A DNA stretch of 64,000 nucleotides from Rivularia sp. MS3. GTDB lineage: Bacteria > Cyanobacteriota > Cyanobacteriia > Cyanobacteriales > Nostocaceae. A model generated the notes under the pieces. That model did no database searches and was not told where the DNA came from. It saw only the letters and a list, made by a program, of their open reading frames with translations. This document shows, in pieces, positions 1 to 10,225 of the stretch. Location: positions 62,001-126,000 of the forward strand of contig JAHCMI010000003.1 in the NCBI GenBank assembly GCA_019192545.1, given 5' to 3'. Every line of letters starts with the position of its first letter. Position 1 is the stretch's first letter. A program made the position numbers and the translations under genes.

Positions 1-237
1 ACCCTTTACCTTATCTGCATCTCGCATACCGGCAACTAAAGAAGTAAGACCGGAGCTATCAATAAAGTTTACTTGTCCTAGATTCACAACTACATGAGGA
101 CTAAGTTTAGAGATACATTCTTGTAACTTTAAACGAAACTGCCACGCCGTAGTAATGTCTAAACGACCGGTGGGTGACAAAACGATAACAGTATTTCCGT
201 CCTGAGTTGTAAAACTTTTCTGTTCTATATGAATCAC
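1..237 (-). CDS. STAS-domain anti-sigma factor antagonist (partial)
   Basis: The last 79 codons of this reading frame lie in the window and the 3' end runs off the left edge. The protein starts at a GTG preceded by AGGGGA and reads into a STAS fold. The phosphorylatable-serine motif FIDSSGL lies at about residues 59-65, as in SpoIIAA/RsbV-type antagonists. Family members bind anti-sigma or switch kinases and are controlled by phosphorylation of that serine. The partner is not visible here. It could also be a general STAS protein of cyanobacterial signalling. Confidence 0.8.
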   Translation of the reverse strand, partial: MIHIEQKSFTTQDGNTVIVLSPTGRLDITTAWQFRLKLQECISKLSPHVVVNLGQVNFIDSSGLTSLVAGMRDADKVKG

Positions 238-464
238 GAGTTTTCCCCTAGCACTCTTCAAACTAACTGATTAGATACGGCTATTTCTGCAAAATATTGG
301 TGTCAATAAGACAAATCTATATTTACTGTAAGATTTACTTATATATGTAATTAAGAAACCCTCCAGTAACAAAAATTGTTAATGCCGTAGCTAGAGAATA
401 ACAAGCTACAGCCTTAAATGTCACCTAGCACAAACGGTATCTTTAGTAGTTTAACTCACATCAT

Positions 465-1505
465 TTAGGTCTGTCTCTGATTCCAATTCACCCAATCCTG
501 GGGCTTGAGGAAGGTTTCGTACAGTTGAGCTTCCGGAGAATTTGGTTCTGGCTTATACCCATATTGCCAGCGTACTAATGGTGGTAAGGACATCAAAATG
601 GACTCAGTACGTCCATTTGTTTGTAAACCAAAAATGGTACCCCGGTCGTATACCAAATTAAATTCTACATACCTGCCCCGACGGTATAGCTGAAAATCTC
701 GTTGGCGATCGCCATATTCCATGCCATGTCTTTTTTTCACAATTGGTAAATAAGCGGGTAAAAATGCCTTACCACATTCTTGAACAAAGGCAAATATTTC
801 TTGCCAATTTCTAGAAGGTAATTCACCAATTTCATTACTGTATTTAGCTGCATCCTTGTCGGCATGGGGACCGCGATACAAACTACCCGTTCCATCTTGG
901 TAATCGAAGAATAAACCACCAACACCCCGAGTTTCTTGACGATGCTTGAGGTAAAAATATTCATCACACCAGCGTTTGAACACTGGGTAATACTCTTGGT
1001 GATGATTATCGCAAGCCTGCTTAAAAGTTTGATGAAAATGAGTTGCATCTTCAGCAAAAGGATAGTAAGGGGTCATATCAGCACCGCCACCGAACCACCA
1101 AACCGGGCCAGCTTCAAAGTAGCGATAATTTAAATGAACCGTAGGAACGTAAGGATTGCGGGGATGCAACACCATAGAAGTACCGGTGGCATAAAACTTA
1201 TGTCCTGCGGCTTCCGGACGGTTAGCTAAAATCGAAGGCGGTAAATTGGAACCCCAAACTTCCGAAAAATTTACGCCACCTTGTTCAAATATTGCACCTT
1301 CACGTAAAACTCGCGAACGTCCTCCACCGCCTTCGGGGCGTTCCCAACTGTCTTCTTGAAAATTTCCCATGCCATCAAGTTCAGCTAAAGCTTGAGAAAT
1401 TTCATCTTGCAGCTGCTTCATAAACTTGCTAACTAAGGCTTTAGCATCGGATGGCGGCAGAGATTGAGAAGAGGGCGATTTGGGTGAGGTTGGCGATGTC
1501 AACAT
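465..1505 (-). CDS. hemF: Oxygen-dependent coproporphyrinogen-III oxidase HemF
   Basis: This 346-aa protein converts coproporphyrinogen III to protoporphyrinogen IX with O2, in heme and chlorophyll synthesis. The HemF signatures are clear: NFSEVWG at about 79-85, VHLNYRYFE at 123-131 and [14 protein letters not shown] at 136-149. The family is usually 300-350 aa, so it is full length. The first 25 residues are a Ser/Pro-rich leader of low complexity. It starts at an ATG and stands alone, with no co-directional neighbour nearby. Confidence 0.97.
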   Translation of the reverse strand: MLTSPTSPKSPSSQSLPPSDAKALVSKFMKQLQDEISQALAELDGMGNFQEDSWERPEGGGGRSRVLREGAIFEQGGVNFSEVWGSNLPPSILANRPEAAGHKFYATGTSMVLHPRNPYVPTVHLNYRYFEAGPVWWFGGGADMTPYYPFAEDATHFHQTFKQACDNHHQEYYPVFKRWCDEYFYLKHRQETRGVGGLFFDYQDGTGSLYRGPHADKDAAKYSNEIGELPSRNWQEIFAFVQECGKAFLPAYLPIVKKRHGMEYGDRQRDFQLYRRGRYVEFNLVYDRGTIFGLQTNGRTESILMSLPPLVRWQYGYKPEPNSPEAQLYETFLKPQDWVNWNQRQT

Positions 1506-1964
1506 AAATTTCTACACCTTTTAGGACGATTTTTACTTATATTATTTTGAACTGTTCGGCTTGTGAAATCCCGCAGTCAGTTTTACCTGGATGTAAAAAC
1601 TTAGGGAATATAAATAATCCACGTAATTTTCCGGTAACGTGAATAAAGTTATTCTCCCTCAAATAGGTATAGGCTCATAACGAGGTTAACTTTTTGCAAC
1701 TTTTTGATGTGAGTACCCTAATATTGAGACTGAATTCTGTAACAATATGCTGTAAGCGACTGCACAAGTGAAGGGAAGTAAACCTAAGATGAGGCGAAAG
1801 TCTCATTTATGGCATTCGCCTACGACTACAGAAGCCCCACTGTAACCTTAAACGGTCAGTGTAGGTAGTTCAGGAAAGCTCTATTCATATTCATGAACTA
1901 GAAACAGTTAAAGTTACCCAATTGACCGGACTCAGCAAAGTGTGTAGCCAGGAGGATTAAGAGA
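1506..1964. other. Intergenic region with possible structured leader
   Basis: No gene is seen in these 459 bases between the hemF start and the next plus-strand gene. The 3' half (about 1785-1865) can form several small hairpins in a row: ATGAG/CTCAT around 1789-1806, GGC-ATTC-GCC at 1811-1820, and CACTG/CAGTG at 1838-1861. Together these look like a structured 5' leader or small RNA. A strong Shine-Dalgarno, AGGAGG, lies at about 1951-1956. No known riboswitch was recognised. Confidence 0.3.
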
Positions 1965-2492
1965 ATGCAAGGTTGGTTCTCAAAATTTATCAACCGCAAG
2001 CGTCGTCGAGTTTGCGTTTCTCTAGTACGAAGTTATCGCGAAATTAGTTCTGCTTCTGTAGATGAAATATGGCATAAAGTGGTTGATTTGGCAGACGTTT
2101 CCTGGCACCCGTTATTTAAAAGTACTAACGTACCTTATGGACTAGTACCAAAACCAGGATTAATTTACAAAGCAGTAACCCGTCTTTCGCCAATTCCAAT
2201 CCGCATTTTTGTCGAACATGTCAATCCAAGGGAACTGTTAAGCGTGCGAATTCTAGCAATTCCGGGTGTAGAAGAACGAATTAGTTACAAAATCGAGTCC
2301 ACAGTTTGTGGTAGTTGTTTGTCTTATTCGGTTACTTTACGCGGTTGGCTTTCTCCCTTAGTTTGGTCTTTTTCTCGTCCTTATGCTGACAGAGTCGCAC
2401 GGGCTTTAATCGAAGCTGTCGAAGAAGCCGCAATTAAAGCAGTATCTGGAAAAAGAAAATCAACTTTACAATCTGAATTATTTGAATTTTAA
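1965..2492 (+). CDS. SRPBCC family protein
   Basis: The protein is 175 aa and begins at an ATG behind a strong AGGAGG. It has a basic N terminus (residues 9-16 rich in Lys and Arg), then a sequence of the START/polyketide-cyclase (SRPBCC) type: SSASVDEIWHKVVDLADVSWH, an alternating beta-strand middle, and a long C-terminal helix (about 140-165). SRPBCC folds bind hydrophobic ligands in a helix-grip pocket. The ligand here cannot be told from sequence. There is no signal peptide. The family call is moderately secure and the function is unknown. Confidence 0.65.
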   Translation: MQGWFSKFINRKRRRVCVSLVRSYREISSASVDEIWHKVVDLADVSWHPLFKSTNVPYGLVPKPGLIYKAVTRLSPIPIRIFVEHVNPRELLSVRILAIPGVEERISYKIESTVCGSCLSYSVTLRGWLSPLVWSFSRPYADRVARALIEAVEEAAIKAVSGKRKSTLQSELFEF

Positions 2493-2736
2493 AAAATTGG
2501 GAATTAGGAATTGAGTATGGGACATTAGGGATTGGTAATTGGTAATTGTAGATTTTTTACTGCGGAAAACAAAACATCAAAGAAACTGTTCTGCTTCTAT
2601 TCGCAAAACCAATGGAAACTATTACAAATGCTAACTCTTGACTCTCCACATGCCCGATGCCCTATCCCCAATGCCCCAATTAATTAGATAATATTTTTCT
2701 GTTAAAAATTGTTTCAGTATTAAGGGTGAAAATGCT

Positions 2737-3807
2737 ATGCAAAATGTTCTTAGCGAAAGTTCGGTTTTAGATGTATTGCGACCGGTACAAGACCCCGAGC
2801 TTCGTAAAAGTTTAGTAGAACTAAATATGATTCGCAACGTCAAAATCGAAGATGGGGAAGTTAGCTTCACTTTGGTTTTGACTACACCTGCTTGTCCTTT
2901 ACGAGAATTTATTGTTGAAGATTGTCAAAAAGCTGTGAGACAGCTTCCGGGAGTTACGGATGTATCAGTAGAAGTTACGGCAGAAACACCGCACTCAAAA
3001 AGCTTACCCGACCGTAATGGGGTACCTGGGATAAAAAATATTATTGCCGTTTCTAGCGGTAAAGGCGGTGTTGGTAAAAGCACTGTAGCCGTAAATATTG
3101 CTGTCGCATTAGCTCAAACCGGAGCGAAAGTAGGTTTGCTAGATGCCGATATTTACGGGCCTAACGACCCCACAATGTTAGGACTTGAGACCGCACAAAT
3201 TAACGTCCGTCAAGGCGAAAAAGGTGAAATATTAGAACCTGCTTTCAATCATGGTGTCAAATTAGTTTCGATGGGTTTTTTAATCGACCGCGATCAACCC
3301 GTAATTTGGCGCGGACCAATGCTTAATGGAGTCATTCGTCAATTTTTATATCAAGTGGAATGGGGTGAATTAGACTACTTAATTGTAGATATGCCTCCAG
3401 GTACGGGTGATGCCCAGTTGACATTAACACAAGCTGTACCTATTGCTGGTGCGGTAATAGTAACTACCCCGCAGAACGTAGCTTTGTTAGATTCTCGTAA
3501 AGGTTTGCGAATGTTTCAGCAAATGAAAGTACCAGTTCTGGGAATTATTGAAAATATGAGTTATTTTATACCTCCAGATATGCCAGAAAAACAGTATGAT
3601 ATTTTCGGTTCTGGTGGTGGTCTAAAAACAGCTACCGAATTAGGAATACCTCTACTCGGGTGCGTACCGTTGGAAATATCTACGAGAGTTGGTGGAGATA
3701 AGGGAATTCCGATAGTTATAGCCGACTCAGAATCAGCATCAGCAATTGCCTTAAAAGAAATTTCTTTAGCGATCGCAGGAAAAGTATCAGTGGCTGCCCT
3801 GACATAA
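2737..3807 (+). CDS. mrp: Mrp/ApbC-type iron-sulfur carrier P-loop ATPase
   Basis: This is a 356-aa Mrp/NBP35-family protein. An N-terminal MIP18/DUF59 domain (about 5-80) is followed by a deviant Walker A, SGKGGVGKS, at 107-115, and a later MPPGTGDAQL switch motif. Such proteins bind and hand over Fe-S clusters in the cytoplasm. It starts at an ATG about 245 bases after the SRPBCC gene and lies 115 bases before rodA on the same strand. Confidence 0.95.
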   Translation: MQNVLSESSVLDVLRPVQDPELRKSLVELNMIRNVKIEDGEVSFTLVLTTPACPLREFIVEDCQKAVRQLPGVTDVSVEVTAETPHSKSLPDRNGVPGIKNIIAVSSGKGGVGKSTVAVNIAVALAQTGAKVGLLDADIYGPNDPTMLGLETAQINVRQGEKGEILEPAFNHGVKLVSMGFLIDRDQPVIWRGPMLNGVIRQFLYQVEWGELDYLIVDMPPGTGDAQLTLTQAVPIAGAVIVTTPQNVALLDSRKGLRMFQQMKVPVLGIIENMSYFIPPDMPEKQYDIFGSGGGLKTATELGIPLLGCVPLEISTRVGGDKGIPIVIADSESASAIALKEISLAIAGKVSVAALT

Positions 3808-3922
3808 AAATTCGATATGTTTCTGTCTGGGTAGCGGGCAAAATACTGAGAATAACGATAATAAGACACAGTGTTTCACTTTTACCAAACATTTAAAATC
3901 TCAGGTATCAAAACAAAACCCG

Positions 3923-5242
3923 ATGTTACTTAAAAAGTCACGCTACTCACGAAACAGAAATCGCTGGCAGTCATTGTTTAAACCCTGGCATCAAGTAGAT
4001 TTACTACTTTTTTTACTGCCAATAGCCGTCAGTATGTTTGGTGGCTTTATGATTCTTAGTACAGAATTAAACCAGGGACAAGGTAAGTGGATATCCCATT
4101 TGTCAGTGGCGAGTGTAGGCTTGTTACTGGCATTGCTGATAGCCCGTACTCGTTACGAAAATCTCCGACAGTGGCACTGGATTACTTTTGCATTGACTAA
4201 TGCCAGTTTGATCGCAGTAATGGCAATAGGGGTTAGCGCAAAAGGGGCGCAGCGGTGGATTAGTATTGGTAGTTTCAATGTCCAACCGTCAGAATTTGCC
4301 AAGATAGGAGCGATTATTACTTTAGCTGCACTTTTAAACAAGCGCACGGCTTCGACTCTTCCTAACTTTTTCAGAGCTTTGGCAGTAACGGCAGTTCCTT
4401 GGGGATTAGTATTTTTACAGCCAGATTTAGCAACGTCACTGGTATTTGGGGCGATTGTATTAGCAATGCTGTATTGGGCTAATGCTAATCCAGGTTGGTT
4501 AATACTATTAGTTTCTCCAGTAGTCGCAGCGATTTTATTTAGCGTACCTTGGCCTTGGGCTGAACCACTAGTGCTTGCTAAAGGGATATTTCTTACACCC
4601 CTGGGGTTAATTTGGTCTTTTACTATGGCATTGATAGGTTGGGGTACTCTACCTGGGAAAAAATTCGGCTTCGGAGGTATTGGAGCGCTTTTTTTAAATC
4701 TATTAGGTGGAGAATTAGGAGTCTTTGCCTGGAACAACCTACTTAGAGAATATCAAAAAGGTAGAATCACTTCATTTCTAAATCCAGAACAAGATCCCCT
4801 TGGTACCGGCTATCACTTAATTCAGTCTCGTATCGCCATTGGTGCGGGTAAATGGTTTGGTTGGGGTCCTTTCAACGGTCCGATGACTCAGCTGAATTTC
4901 GTGCCCGAACAGCATACTGACTTTATTTTCTCAGCAGTTGGCGAAGAATTTGGTTTTATCGGTTGTTTGTTCTTGTTGCTGGTATTTTGCTTAATTTGTC
5001 AAAGATTGTTGCATGTTGCCCTGACAGCTAAAGATAATTTCGGCTCATTAATAGCAGTTGGCGTTTTGGCAATGATTGTGTTCCAGATGGCTGTTAATAT
5101 TGGAATGACCATAGGGTTAGCGCCAGTAGCAGGAATACCTTTACCATTTATGAGTTACGGTAATTCGGCAATGTTATCCAACTTTATCGCCATCGGATTA
5201 GTTGAATCAGTCGCGAACTTTCGCAATCTCAAAAAGTATTAA
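3923..5242 (+). CDS. rodA: Rod shape-determining protein RodA (SEDS family)
   Basis: The protein is 439 aa with about ten hydrophobic segments and typical SEDS signatures: GAQRWISIG and QPSEFAKI in the first third, QPDLATSL in the middle, and PLPFMSYGNSAM near the C terminus. SEDS proteins polymerise peptidoglycan glycan strands together with a class B PBP. It is called RodA rather than FtsW from overall resemblance and length, and FtsW is the alternative. It follows mrp on the same strand. A TGTCAG/CTGACA inverted repeat lies just after the stop, at 5257-5274. Confidence 0.92.
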   Translation: MLLKKSRYSRNRNRWQSLFKPWHQVDLLLFLLPIAVSMFGGFMILSTELNQGQGKWISHLSVASVGLLLALLIARTRYENLRQWHWITFALTNASLIAVMAIGVSAKGAQRWISIGSFNVQPSEFAKIGAIITLAALLNKRTASTLPNFFRALAVTAVPWGLVFLQPDLATSLVFGAIVLAMLYWANANPGWLILLVSPVVAAILFSVPWPWAEPLVLAKGIFLTPLGLIWSFTMALIGWGTLPGKKFGFGGIGALFLNLLGGELGVFAWNNLLREYQKGRITSFLNPEQDPLGTGYHLIQSRIAIGAGKWFGWGPFNGPMTQLNFVPEQHTDFIFSAVGEEFGFIGCLFLLLVFCLICQRLLHVALTAKDNFGSLIAVGVLAMIVFQMAVNIGMTIGLAPVAGIPLPFMSYGNSAMLSNFIAIGLVESVANFRNLKKY

Positions 5243-5481
5243 CGAAAAATCAACAATGTCAGCGAAACCTGACACAGTCGCGTCATCCAATAACAAGGTA
5301 TGAGCGCGATTGTCATGGATTAAGTTCTAACTCAAAGAATTTAGATGTCTGTATCTGATGAATCAAAATTGTTTGTTATCCACACCTTAGAGAAGATAAT
5401 TGATAATTCGCATACGGCGAGTCAAAATTGATAATTAATAACTGATAATTGATAATTGATAACCCAATCATAGCGAAAATC

Positions 5482-5679
5482 ATGATTTTGCCTGGAGCAA
5501 CCGTTCGTGTAAAAAACCCCGCAGATACTTATTACCGTATGAGCGGACTTGTGCAACGAGTAAGCAGCGGTAAAGTAGCTGTACTATTTGAAGGTGGTAA
5601 TTGGGATAAATTAATTACCTTCAGACTAAATGAATTAGAGCCTGTAGATCCCACAGCAGGACGGAAAAAAGCCAAGTAA
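5482..5679 (+). CDS. ndhS: NAD(P)H-quinone oxidoreductase subunit NdhS
   Basis: This is a 65-aa protein with a small SH3-like beta barrel ([13 protein letters not shown], then [18 protein letters not shown]). NdhS is the ferredoxin-docking subunit of cyanobacterial NDH-1, the thylakoid complex of cyclic electron flow and CO2 uptake. The frame can be extended 11 codons upstream to a TTG, but that part runs into the TGATAAT repeats, so the ATG at 5482 is preferred. The C terminus is basic (GRKKAK). Confidence 0.9.
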   Translation: MILPGATVRVKNPADTYYRMSGLVQRVSSGKVAVLFEGGNWDKLITFRLNELEPVDPTAGRKKAK

Positions 5680-5788
5680 ATTAGTTACAAGTCAAGAGTT
5701 AAGAGTTTTGTATTATTTGTTATCATCTTTTAACTGATAATTCATAACTCCTAACTTATACCTTGTAGTTAATAAAGATTATTTATTT

Positions 5789-6430
5789 ATGCGCCTTCCT
5801 TTACCGCAGTTTAGTAACACCAATCGTGACCCCAATCATTTTGCAGAAGTGATTGAAACTGCTACCTGTGATTTTTTAGCACAGTGTTTAGACCCGGAAG
5901 ATTTGAGTTTTCCAGCAATGCCTCCTTTCGGAAGCTGGGTTTGTTCGGTAGATGAAGAGTCCGGGAATAAAGTTTTTGCAGTTGTATTTCATGCAACTAC
6001 AATGCCTATAGATTCCGTACATCGACCTGTGGCTTTAGGTTTATCCTTACAAGATTTGCGTGAGGAACAACCCCAGATATTTGCCATGCTCAAAACGGAA
6101 TTTCGGGCAGCCATTGTTGGATTTGAACAAGGGCAGAATAATAAAATATATCAGTATTTGCCACCTCGTCCGCCGCAGATTCATCAAGCGGTTCATCGAT
6201 GCGATTCCGAGTCGGTATTAACATTTACCGAAGAATTTGATTTTTTACAAACGCTGCTTTCAGTTAATGCGGCCCCAGTGGAAGCTTTGAGTGCAGCAGC
6301 AATTCGCGATGTATACAAGCTGCGTAAAGCCGACCGACAATGGTTAGTAGAAGCAGGGCGGTACTTAAGCGTATTGCTTAAAGATGATTACGACCGGTTG
6401 CGATTTATTTTGAATCAAATACATCCATAG
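5789..6430 (+). CDS. HAS-barrel domain-containing cyanobacterial protein
   Basis: The 213-aa soluble protein begins MRLPLPQF and ends LRFILNQIHP. It matches from memory the conserved cyanobacterial family annotated as HAS-barrel, a small beta barrel first noted in HerA/ATP-synthase-like proteins. The conserved parts include MPPFGSWV (about 44-51), RPPQIHQAV, and a C-terminal helix with DRQWLVEAGR. There is no ATPase motif, so this is a lone barrel. It lies 109 bases after ndhS and its function is unknown. Confidence 0.7.
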   Translation: MRLPLPQFSNTNRDPNHFAEVIETATCDFLAQCLDPEDLSFPAMPPFGSWVCSVDEESGNKVFAVVFHATTMPIDSVHRPVALGLSLQDLREEQPQIFAMLKTEFRAAIVGFEQGQNNKIYQYLPPRPPQIHQAVHRCDSESVLTFTEEFDFLQTLLSVNAAPVEALSAAAIRDVYKLRKADRQWLVEAGRYLSVLLKDDYDRLRFILNQIHP

Positions 6431-6603
6431 GTAGTTAATTTACAAACAGCTTTTAAGGTATTCTAAGTATAATTTTTGTTTTTTTGCGTTATTCGCACTT
6501 GCCTATTTTTGTTTAAAAAAGGTAGTTCAAAAAATTCTGTCAACCATAACTGCGATCGCTTTCTCAAGCAGCACGTTTTTGCTTTGTCCGCAATAAAAAA
6601 AAT

Positions 6604-8745
6604 ATGGTACTTTTAGAGCGAATTGCAGTCTTACCATACAGCGAACTTATCGAAAAGGAACCAATCATTCCCTTCGTTATTTTATTGGTAGTTATTTTAG
6701 TCGTACCTATTATATTTGAACGACTGCGATTACCTGGACTAATTGGTTTAATTTTATCAGGAATATTAATAGGTTCGTCTGGTTGGGATTTATTTGAGAT
6801 AGATAGTTCTATTTGGGATTTATTGTCAACCATTGGCTTAGCTTATTTATTATTTGTAGCGGGTTTAGAAGTTGATTTAGAACAATTAAGTAGAAAAAGA
6901 AATCGCGCTTTAGGTTTTGGTAGCTTTGCGTTTAGCATTCCTTTAGTGCTGGGAACTTTGCTAGGAAAAATTTTTGGATTTGATTGGTTAAGTTCAGTTT
7001 TAATCGGCTGTTTAATATCTTCTTATACTCTGTTGGCTTATCCGATTATTAATCGTTTGGGATTAGTCAATAATGAAGCTGTAAGTGTAACAATTGGAGC
7101 CAGCATTTTTACAGATATTGCCACATTATTAATCTTAGCTATATGCGTTTCTATACATTTACAGCAATTAAATATTTGGCAGACCATTGCGTTGTTAGGT
7201 TGGCTGGCTGTCTACTCGGTGGTAGTGTTAGTAGGTCTTAACAGGATTGGTAAGGAATTTCTCAGAAGAACCGGAGAAGATGAAGCAAACCAGTTTTTAT
7301 TTGTAATTGCAGCAGTTTTTTTAGCTGCTGGCATGGCTGAGTTAATTGGTATAGAAGCAATTATTGCAGCCTTTTTCGCTGGATTAGCTGTCAATGAGGT
7401 GATTGGAGATGGAATTGTTAAACAAAAGATTGTTTTTGTCGGTAGCGTACTATTTATTCCGATTTTCTTCGTTGACCTTGGTTTGAAGCTTGATTTACCA
7501 GCTTTTTTGCAAGATATAAACTTGATTTGGTTGACTCTACTTCTGCTGCTGATTTTGACTGCGAGTAAATTAATTGCAGCATTATTCGCAAAACTAATTT
7601 ACCGCTACAATTGGCGTGAAGCGATCGCGATGTGGTCTATAAGCCTACCCCAAGTAGGAGTGACTTCTTGCGTAACCTTTATTGGATATCAAGCTGAATT
7701 ATTTAACGTAGATATTTTCAATAGCGTCATAGTTTTAATTCTGGTAACTTCTGGAATTGGGCCAATAATTACCAGTCGGGCAGCACGAGGCTTGAATTCC
7801 TCATTATTGAAACAGCAACAAACAGCGACATATGTTGCTGTTTCAGATAAAAGAGACAACCCTTTTAGCATCATAGTACCGATTTACAATCCTCAAACTC
7901 AGCAACATTTAATGGAAATGGCTGCATTACTTGCTCATCAAGCTCGTGGCAGAATTATGCCCCTAGCAATAGCCACTGCAACAGCGAGTATGGATGCACC
8001 CCAATTAGAAAAATCGCTACAAAGAAGCGAAAGACTCTTGAGTAAAGCCACAGTATTAAGTCGTATATTAGATGTAGAAGCAGAACCATTATTACGAATA
8101 GATGATGCTTTTGCCCAAGGAATTAGTAGAACTGCTAGAGAAAAAAAGGCAGACTTGATTGTTATGGGCTGGGGTAAACGTACCGGACTCAAAGCGCGTT
8201 TGTTCGGTAATGTAATTGATGGTGTTTTATGGGCATCTCACTGTCCCGTAGCCGTGACTCGTCTCGTAGAATCACCCTCTAAAATACAGCGTATCTTAGT
8301 ACCCGTAGAAAATTTGACAGCACCTATATTGCAGCCAGTGCAGTTTGCCGCAATGTTGGGAGAATCCAATCAAGCCCAAGTTACCGTACTCAACGTATGC
8401 GATCGCCGTACTAGTTCGAGCAAAATATCTCATCGGCGATCGCAACTTTCACTATTAGTATCTAAACTCGGTTTATCTAATCCACCTGAAGTTCAAATAA
8501 TTGCTCACGAGAATGTAGCTCAGGCAATATTACAGGCAGCACGATTGTACGATTTAGTAGTGCTACCTTTTACTCGCAATCGCACCATTCCGGGAGGATT
8601 AGCTATTAGTGATGTCACAACTCAGTTAGCTAGTCAATTAACTTGTTCGATTATCATGCTTGGAGAACCACCACAGCGTACTAATAGCGCCACTGTTAAA
8701 GCTGGTTTTTCCAGTACTCAGCAACCAGTTACTAGTTTTCAGTAA
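6604..8745 (+). CDS. CPA2-type cation:proton antiporter with C-terminal USP domains
   Basis: This 713-aa membrane protein has about 12 transmembrane segments in residues 15-395, with the Kef/NapA-like LPGLIGLILSGILIG and AGLEVDLEQL motifs and an inner-half GIEAIIAAFFAGLAVN. The C-terminal 300 residues are soluble and hold two universal-stress-protein-like halves (about 420-550 and 560-690). In the first, ADLIVMGWGKRTG with a following GNVIDGVLWASHCPV resembles the USP nucleotide loop. Members exchange Na+ or K+ for H+. It starts at an ATG close behind a HIP1 site. Confidence 0.9.
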   Translation: MVLLERIAVLPYSELIEKEPIIPFVILLVVILVVPIIFERLRLPGLIGLILSGILIGSSGWDLFEIDSSIWDLLSTIGLAYLLFVAGLEVDLEQLSRKRNRALGFGSFAFSIPLVLGTLLGKIFGFDWLSSVLIGCLISSYTLLAYPIINRLGLVNNEAVSVTIGASIFTDIATLLILAICVSIHLQQLNIWQTIALLGWLAVYSVVVLVGLNRIGKEFLRRTGEDEANQFLFVIAAVFLAAGMAELIGIEAIIAAFFAGLAVNEVIGDGIVKQKIVFVGSVLFIPIFFVDLGLKLDLPAFLQDINLIWLTLLLLLILTASKLIAALFAKLIYRYNWREAIAMWSISLPQVGVTSCVTFIGYQAELFNVDIFNSVIVLILVTSGIGPIITSRAARGLNSSLLKQQQTATYVAVSDKRDNPFSIIVPIYNPQTQQHLMEMAALLAHQARGRIMPLAIATATASMDAPQLEKSLQRSERLLSKATVLSRILDVEAEPLLRIDDAFAQGISRTAREKKADLIVMGWGKRTGLKARLFGNVIDGVLWASHCPVAVTRLVESPSKIQRILVPVENLTAPILQPVQFAAMLGESNQAQVTVLNVCDRRTSSSKISHRRSQLSLLVSKLGLSNPPEVQIIAHENVAQAILQAARLYDLVVLPFTRNRTIPGGLAISDVTTQLASQLTCSIIMLGEPPQRTNSATVKAGFSSTQQPVTSFQ

Positions 8746-9154
8746 GCTGTTTTGAGCGAGCAGTTTTCAACTAACCGTTAAAACGAAGCAAGAAAGTCCG
8801 AATGCGAAGGGGGCTGTTACTCTAACCCAATTCTTTAACAGATGACACGAACCTCTACAGTTTCCTAAATCTTCAAGATAAATGTACTCCCCTACAATAA
8901 CTTTAACTTATTAAATTTTTGATAAATTTTATAAGTATACTTCACAGTCACTACACAATCTTTGTTATTTTTCTTATGGAATTGTTAAGCAAGCGATTTC
9001 AATCTAAGGGGAAGATTGCATCGAATAGAAAAATAACTGGGTTCAAGAAATTTTTGAACTATCCGTAGTTCAACTCTATTTTTCTTGTCAAGCTGGGTAT
9101 CCTAGAGACAAGCACAATCGAATAACGTAAATATTTGTAATTAATTGGTCAACT
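8746..9154. other. Intergenic region upstream of uxs
   Basis: No gene is seen in these 409 bases. The sequence is AT-rich and holds a short inverted repeat, GTTCAA/TTGAAC, near 9042-9060. It presumably carries the promoter of the uxs-ugd pair, but no clear -35/-10 pair was fixed. Confidence 0.4.
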
Positions 9155-10117
9155 ATGAGAATATTGGTGACGGGCGGAGCTGGATTTATTGGTTCCCATC
9201 TAATCGATAGATTAATGAATGATGGGCATGAAGTTATTTGTTTAGATAATTTTTATACAGGACATAAGCGGAATATCCTTAAATGGATGAATCATCCGTA
9301 TTTTGAACTGATTCGCCACGATATCACCGAACCAATTAGGTTAGAAGTAGCGCAAATTTATCATTTAGCTTGTCCTGCTTCACCAGTACACTATCAATAT
9401 AATCCCGTAAAAACAGTTAAAACCAATGTAATGGGTACGCTGAATATGCTGGGGTTGGCAAAACGTGTTAAAGCAAGAATCTTACTAGCTTCTACTAGTG
9501 AAGTTTATGGCGATCCAGAAGTTCATCCCCAACAGGAAGAATACAGAGGTAACGTAAATCCTATCGGACTTCGTTCTTGCTATGACGAAGGTAAGCGAAT
9601 TGCCGAAACGCTAATGTTCGATTATCACAGGCAAAATGATGTTGATATTCGCGTTGCTCGTATTTTCAATACCTACGGCCCTCGGATGTTAGAAAATGAC
9701 GGACGGGTAGTTAGCAATTTTGTAGTTCAAGCTTTACAGGGTATACCTTTAACCGTCTATGGAGATGGCTCGCAAACCCGTAGTTTTTGCTATGTGGACA
9801 ACTTGGTAGATGGATTGATGCGTTTAATGAATGGAGACCATATTGGTCCGATTAATTTAGGTAATCCAGACGAATACACCATTCTACAGTTGGCAGAAAC
9901 CGTGCAAAACATGGTAAATCCAGACGTAAAAATTAAATTTGAGCCACTACCTTCTGATGACCCCCGTCGCCGTCGTCCCGATATTACTAAAGCCAAGAGC
10001 TTGTTAAATTGGGAACCTACCATTCCTCTTCAAGAAGGGTTAAAACAGACTATAGAAGATTTCCGAGAGCGAGTACAAAGTAAGGAGAAGTTAGTTGTCA
10101 ATAGTAGTGCTAAGTAA
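9155..10117 (+). CDS. uxs: UDP-glucuronate decarboxylase (UDP-xylose synthase), extended SDR
   Basis: The protein is 320 aa. The Rossmann NAD motif GGAGFIGSH is at 7-15, the catalytic Y143-x-x-x-K147 lies in RSCYDEGKR, and [11 protein letters not shown] at 111-121 holds the active-site Ser/Thr. The sequence follows UXS rather than UDP-glucose 4-epimerase (the [18 protein letters not shown] stretch is UXS-like). It makes UDP-xylose from UDP-glucuronate with bound NAD+. It is followed after 108 bases by ugd, which makes its substrate. This supports an extracellular-polysaccharide sugar pathway. Confidence 0.92.
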   Translation: MRILVTGGAGFIGSHLIDRLMNDGHEVICLDNFYTGHKRNILKWMNHPYFELIRHDITEPIRLEVAQIYHLACPASPVHYQYNPVKTVKTNVMGTLNMLGLAKRVKARILLASTSEVYGDPEVHPQQEEYRGNVNPIGLRSCYDEGKRIAETLMFDYHRQNDVDIRVARIFNTYGPRMLENDGRVVSNFVVQALQGIPLTVYGDGSQTRSFCYVDNLVDGLMRLMNGDHIGPINLGNPDEYTILQLAETVQNMVNPDVKIKFEPLPSDDPRRRRPDITKAKSLLNWEPTIPLQEGLKQTIEDFRERVQSKEKLVVNSSAK

Positions 10118-10225
10118 AAATAAGTACTTCTTGCTCAAAACTTTTGGCTCTAGAATATAGACTCTTGGGATATTGACTACTAAAAATTTGTTAGACAACT
10201 CCAAAAAAGTGAGGAATTAAATAAA

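Noticed and set aside
1785-1865. A tRNA gene in the leader region
   Set aside because: The hairpins do not form a cloverleaf and lack a CCA-type acceptor end and a T-loop.
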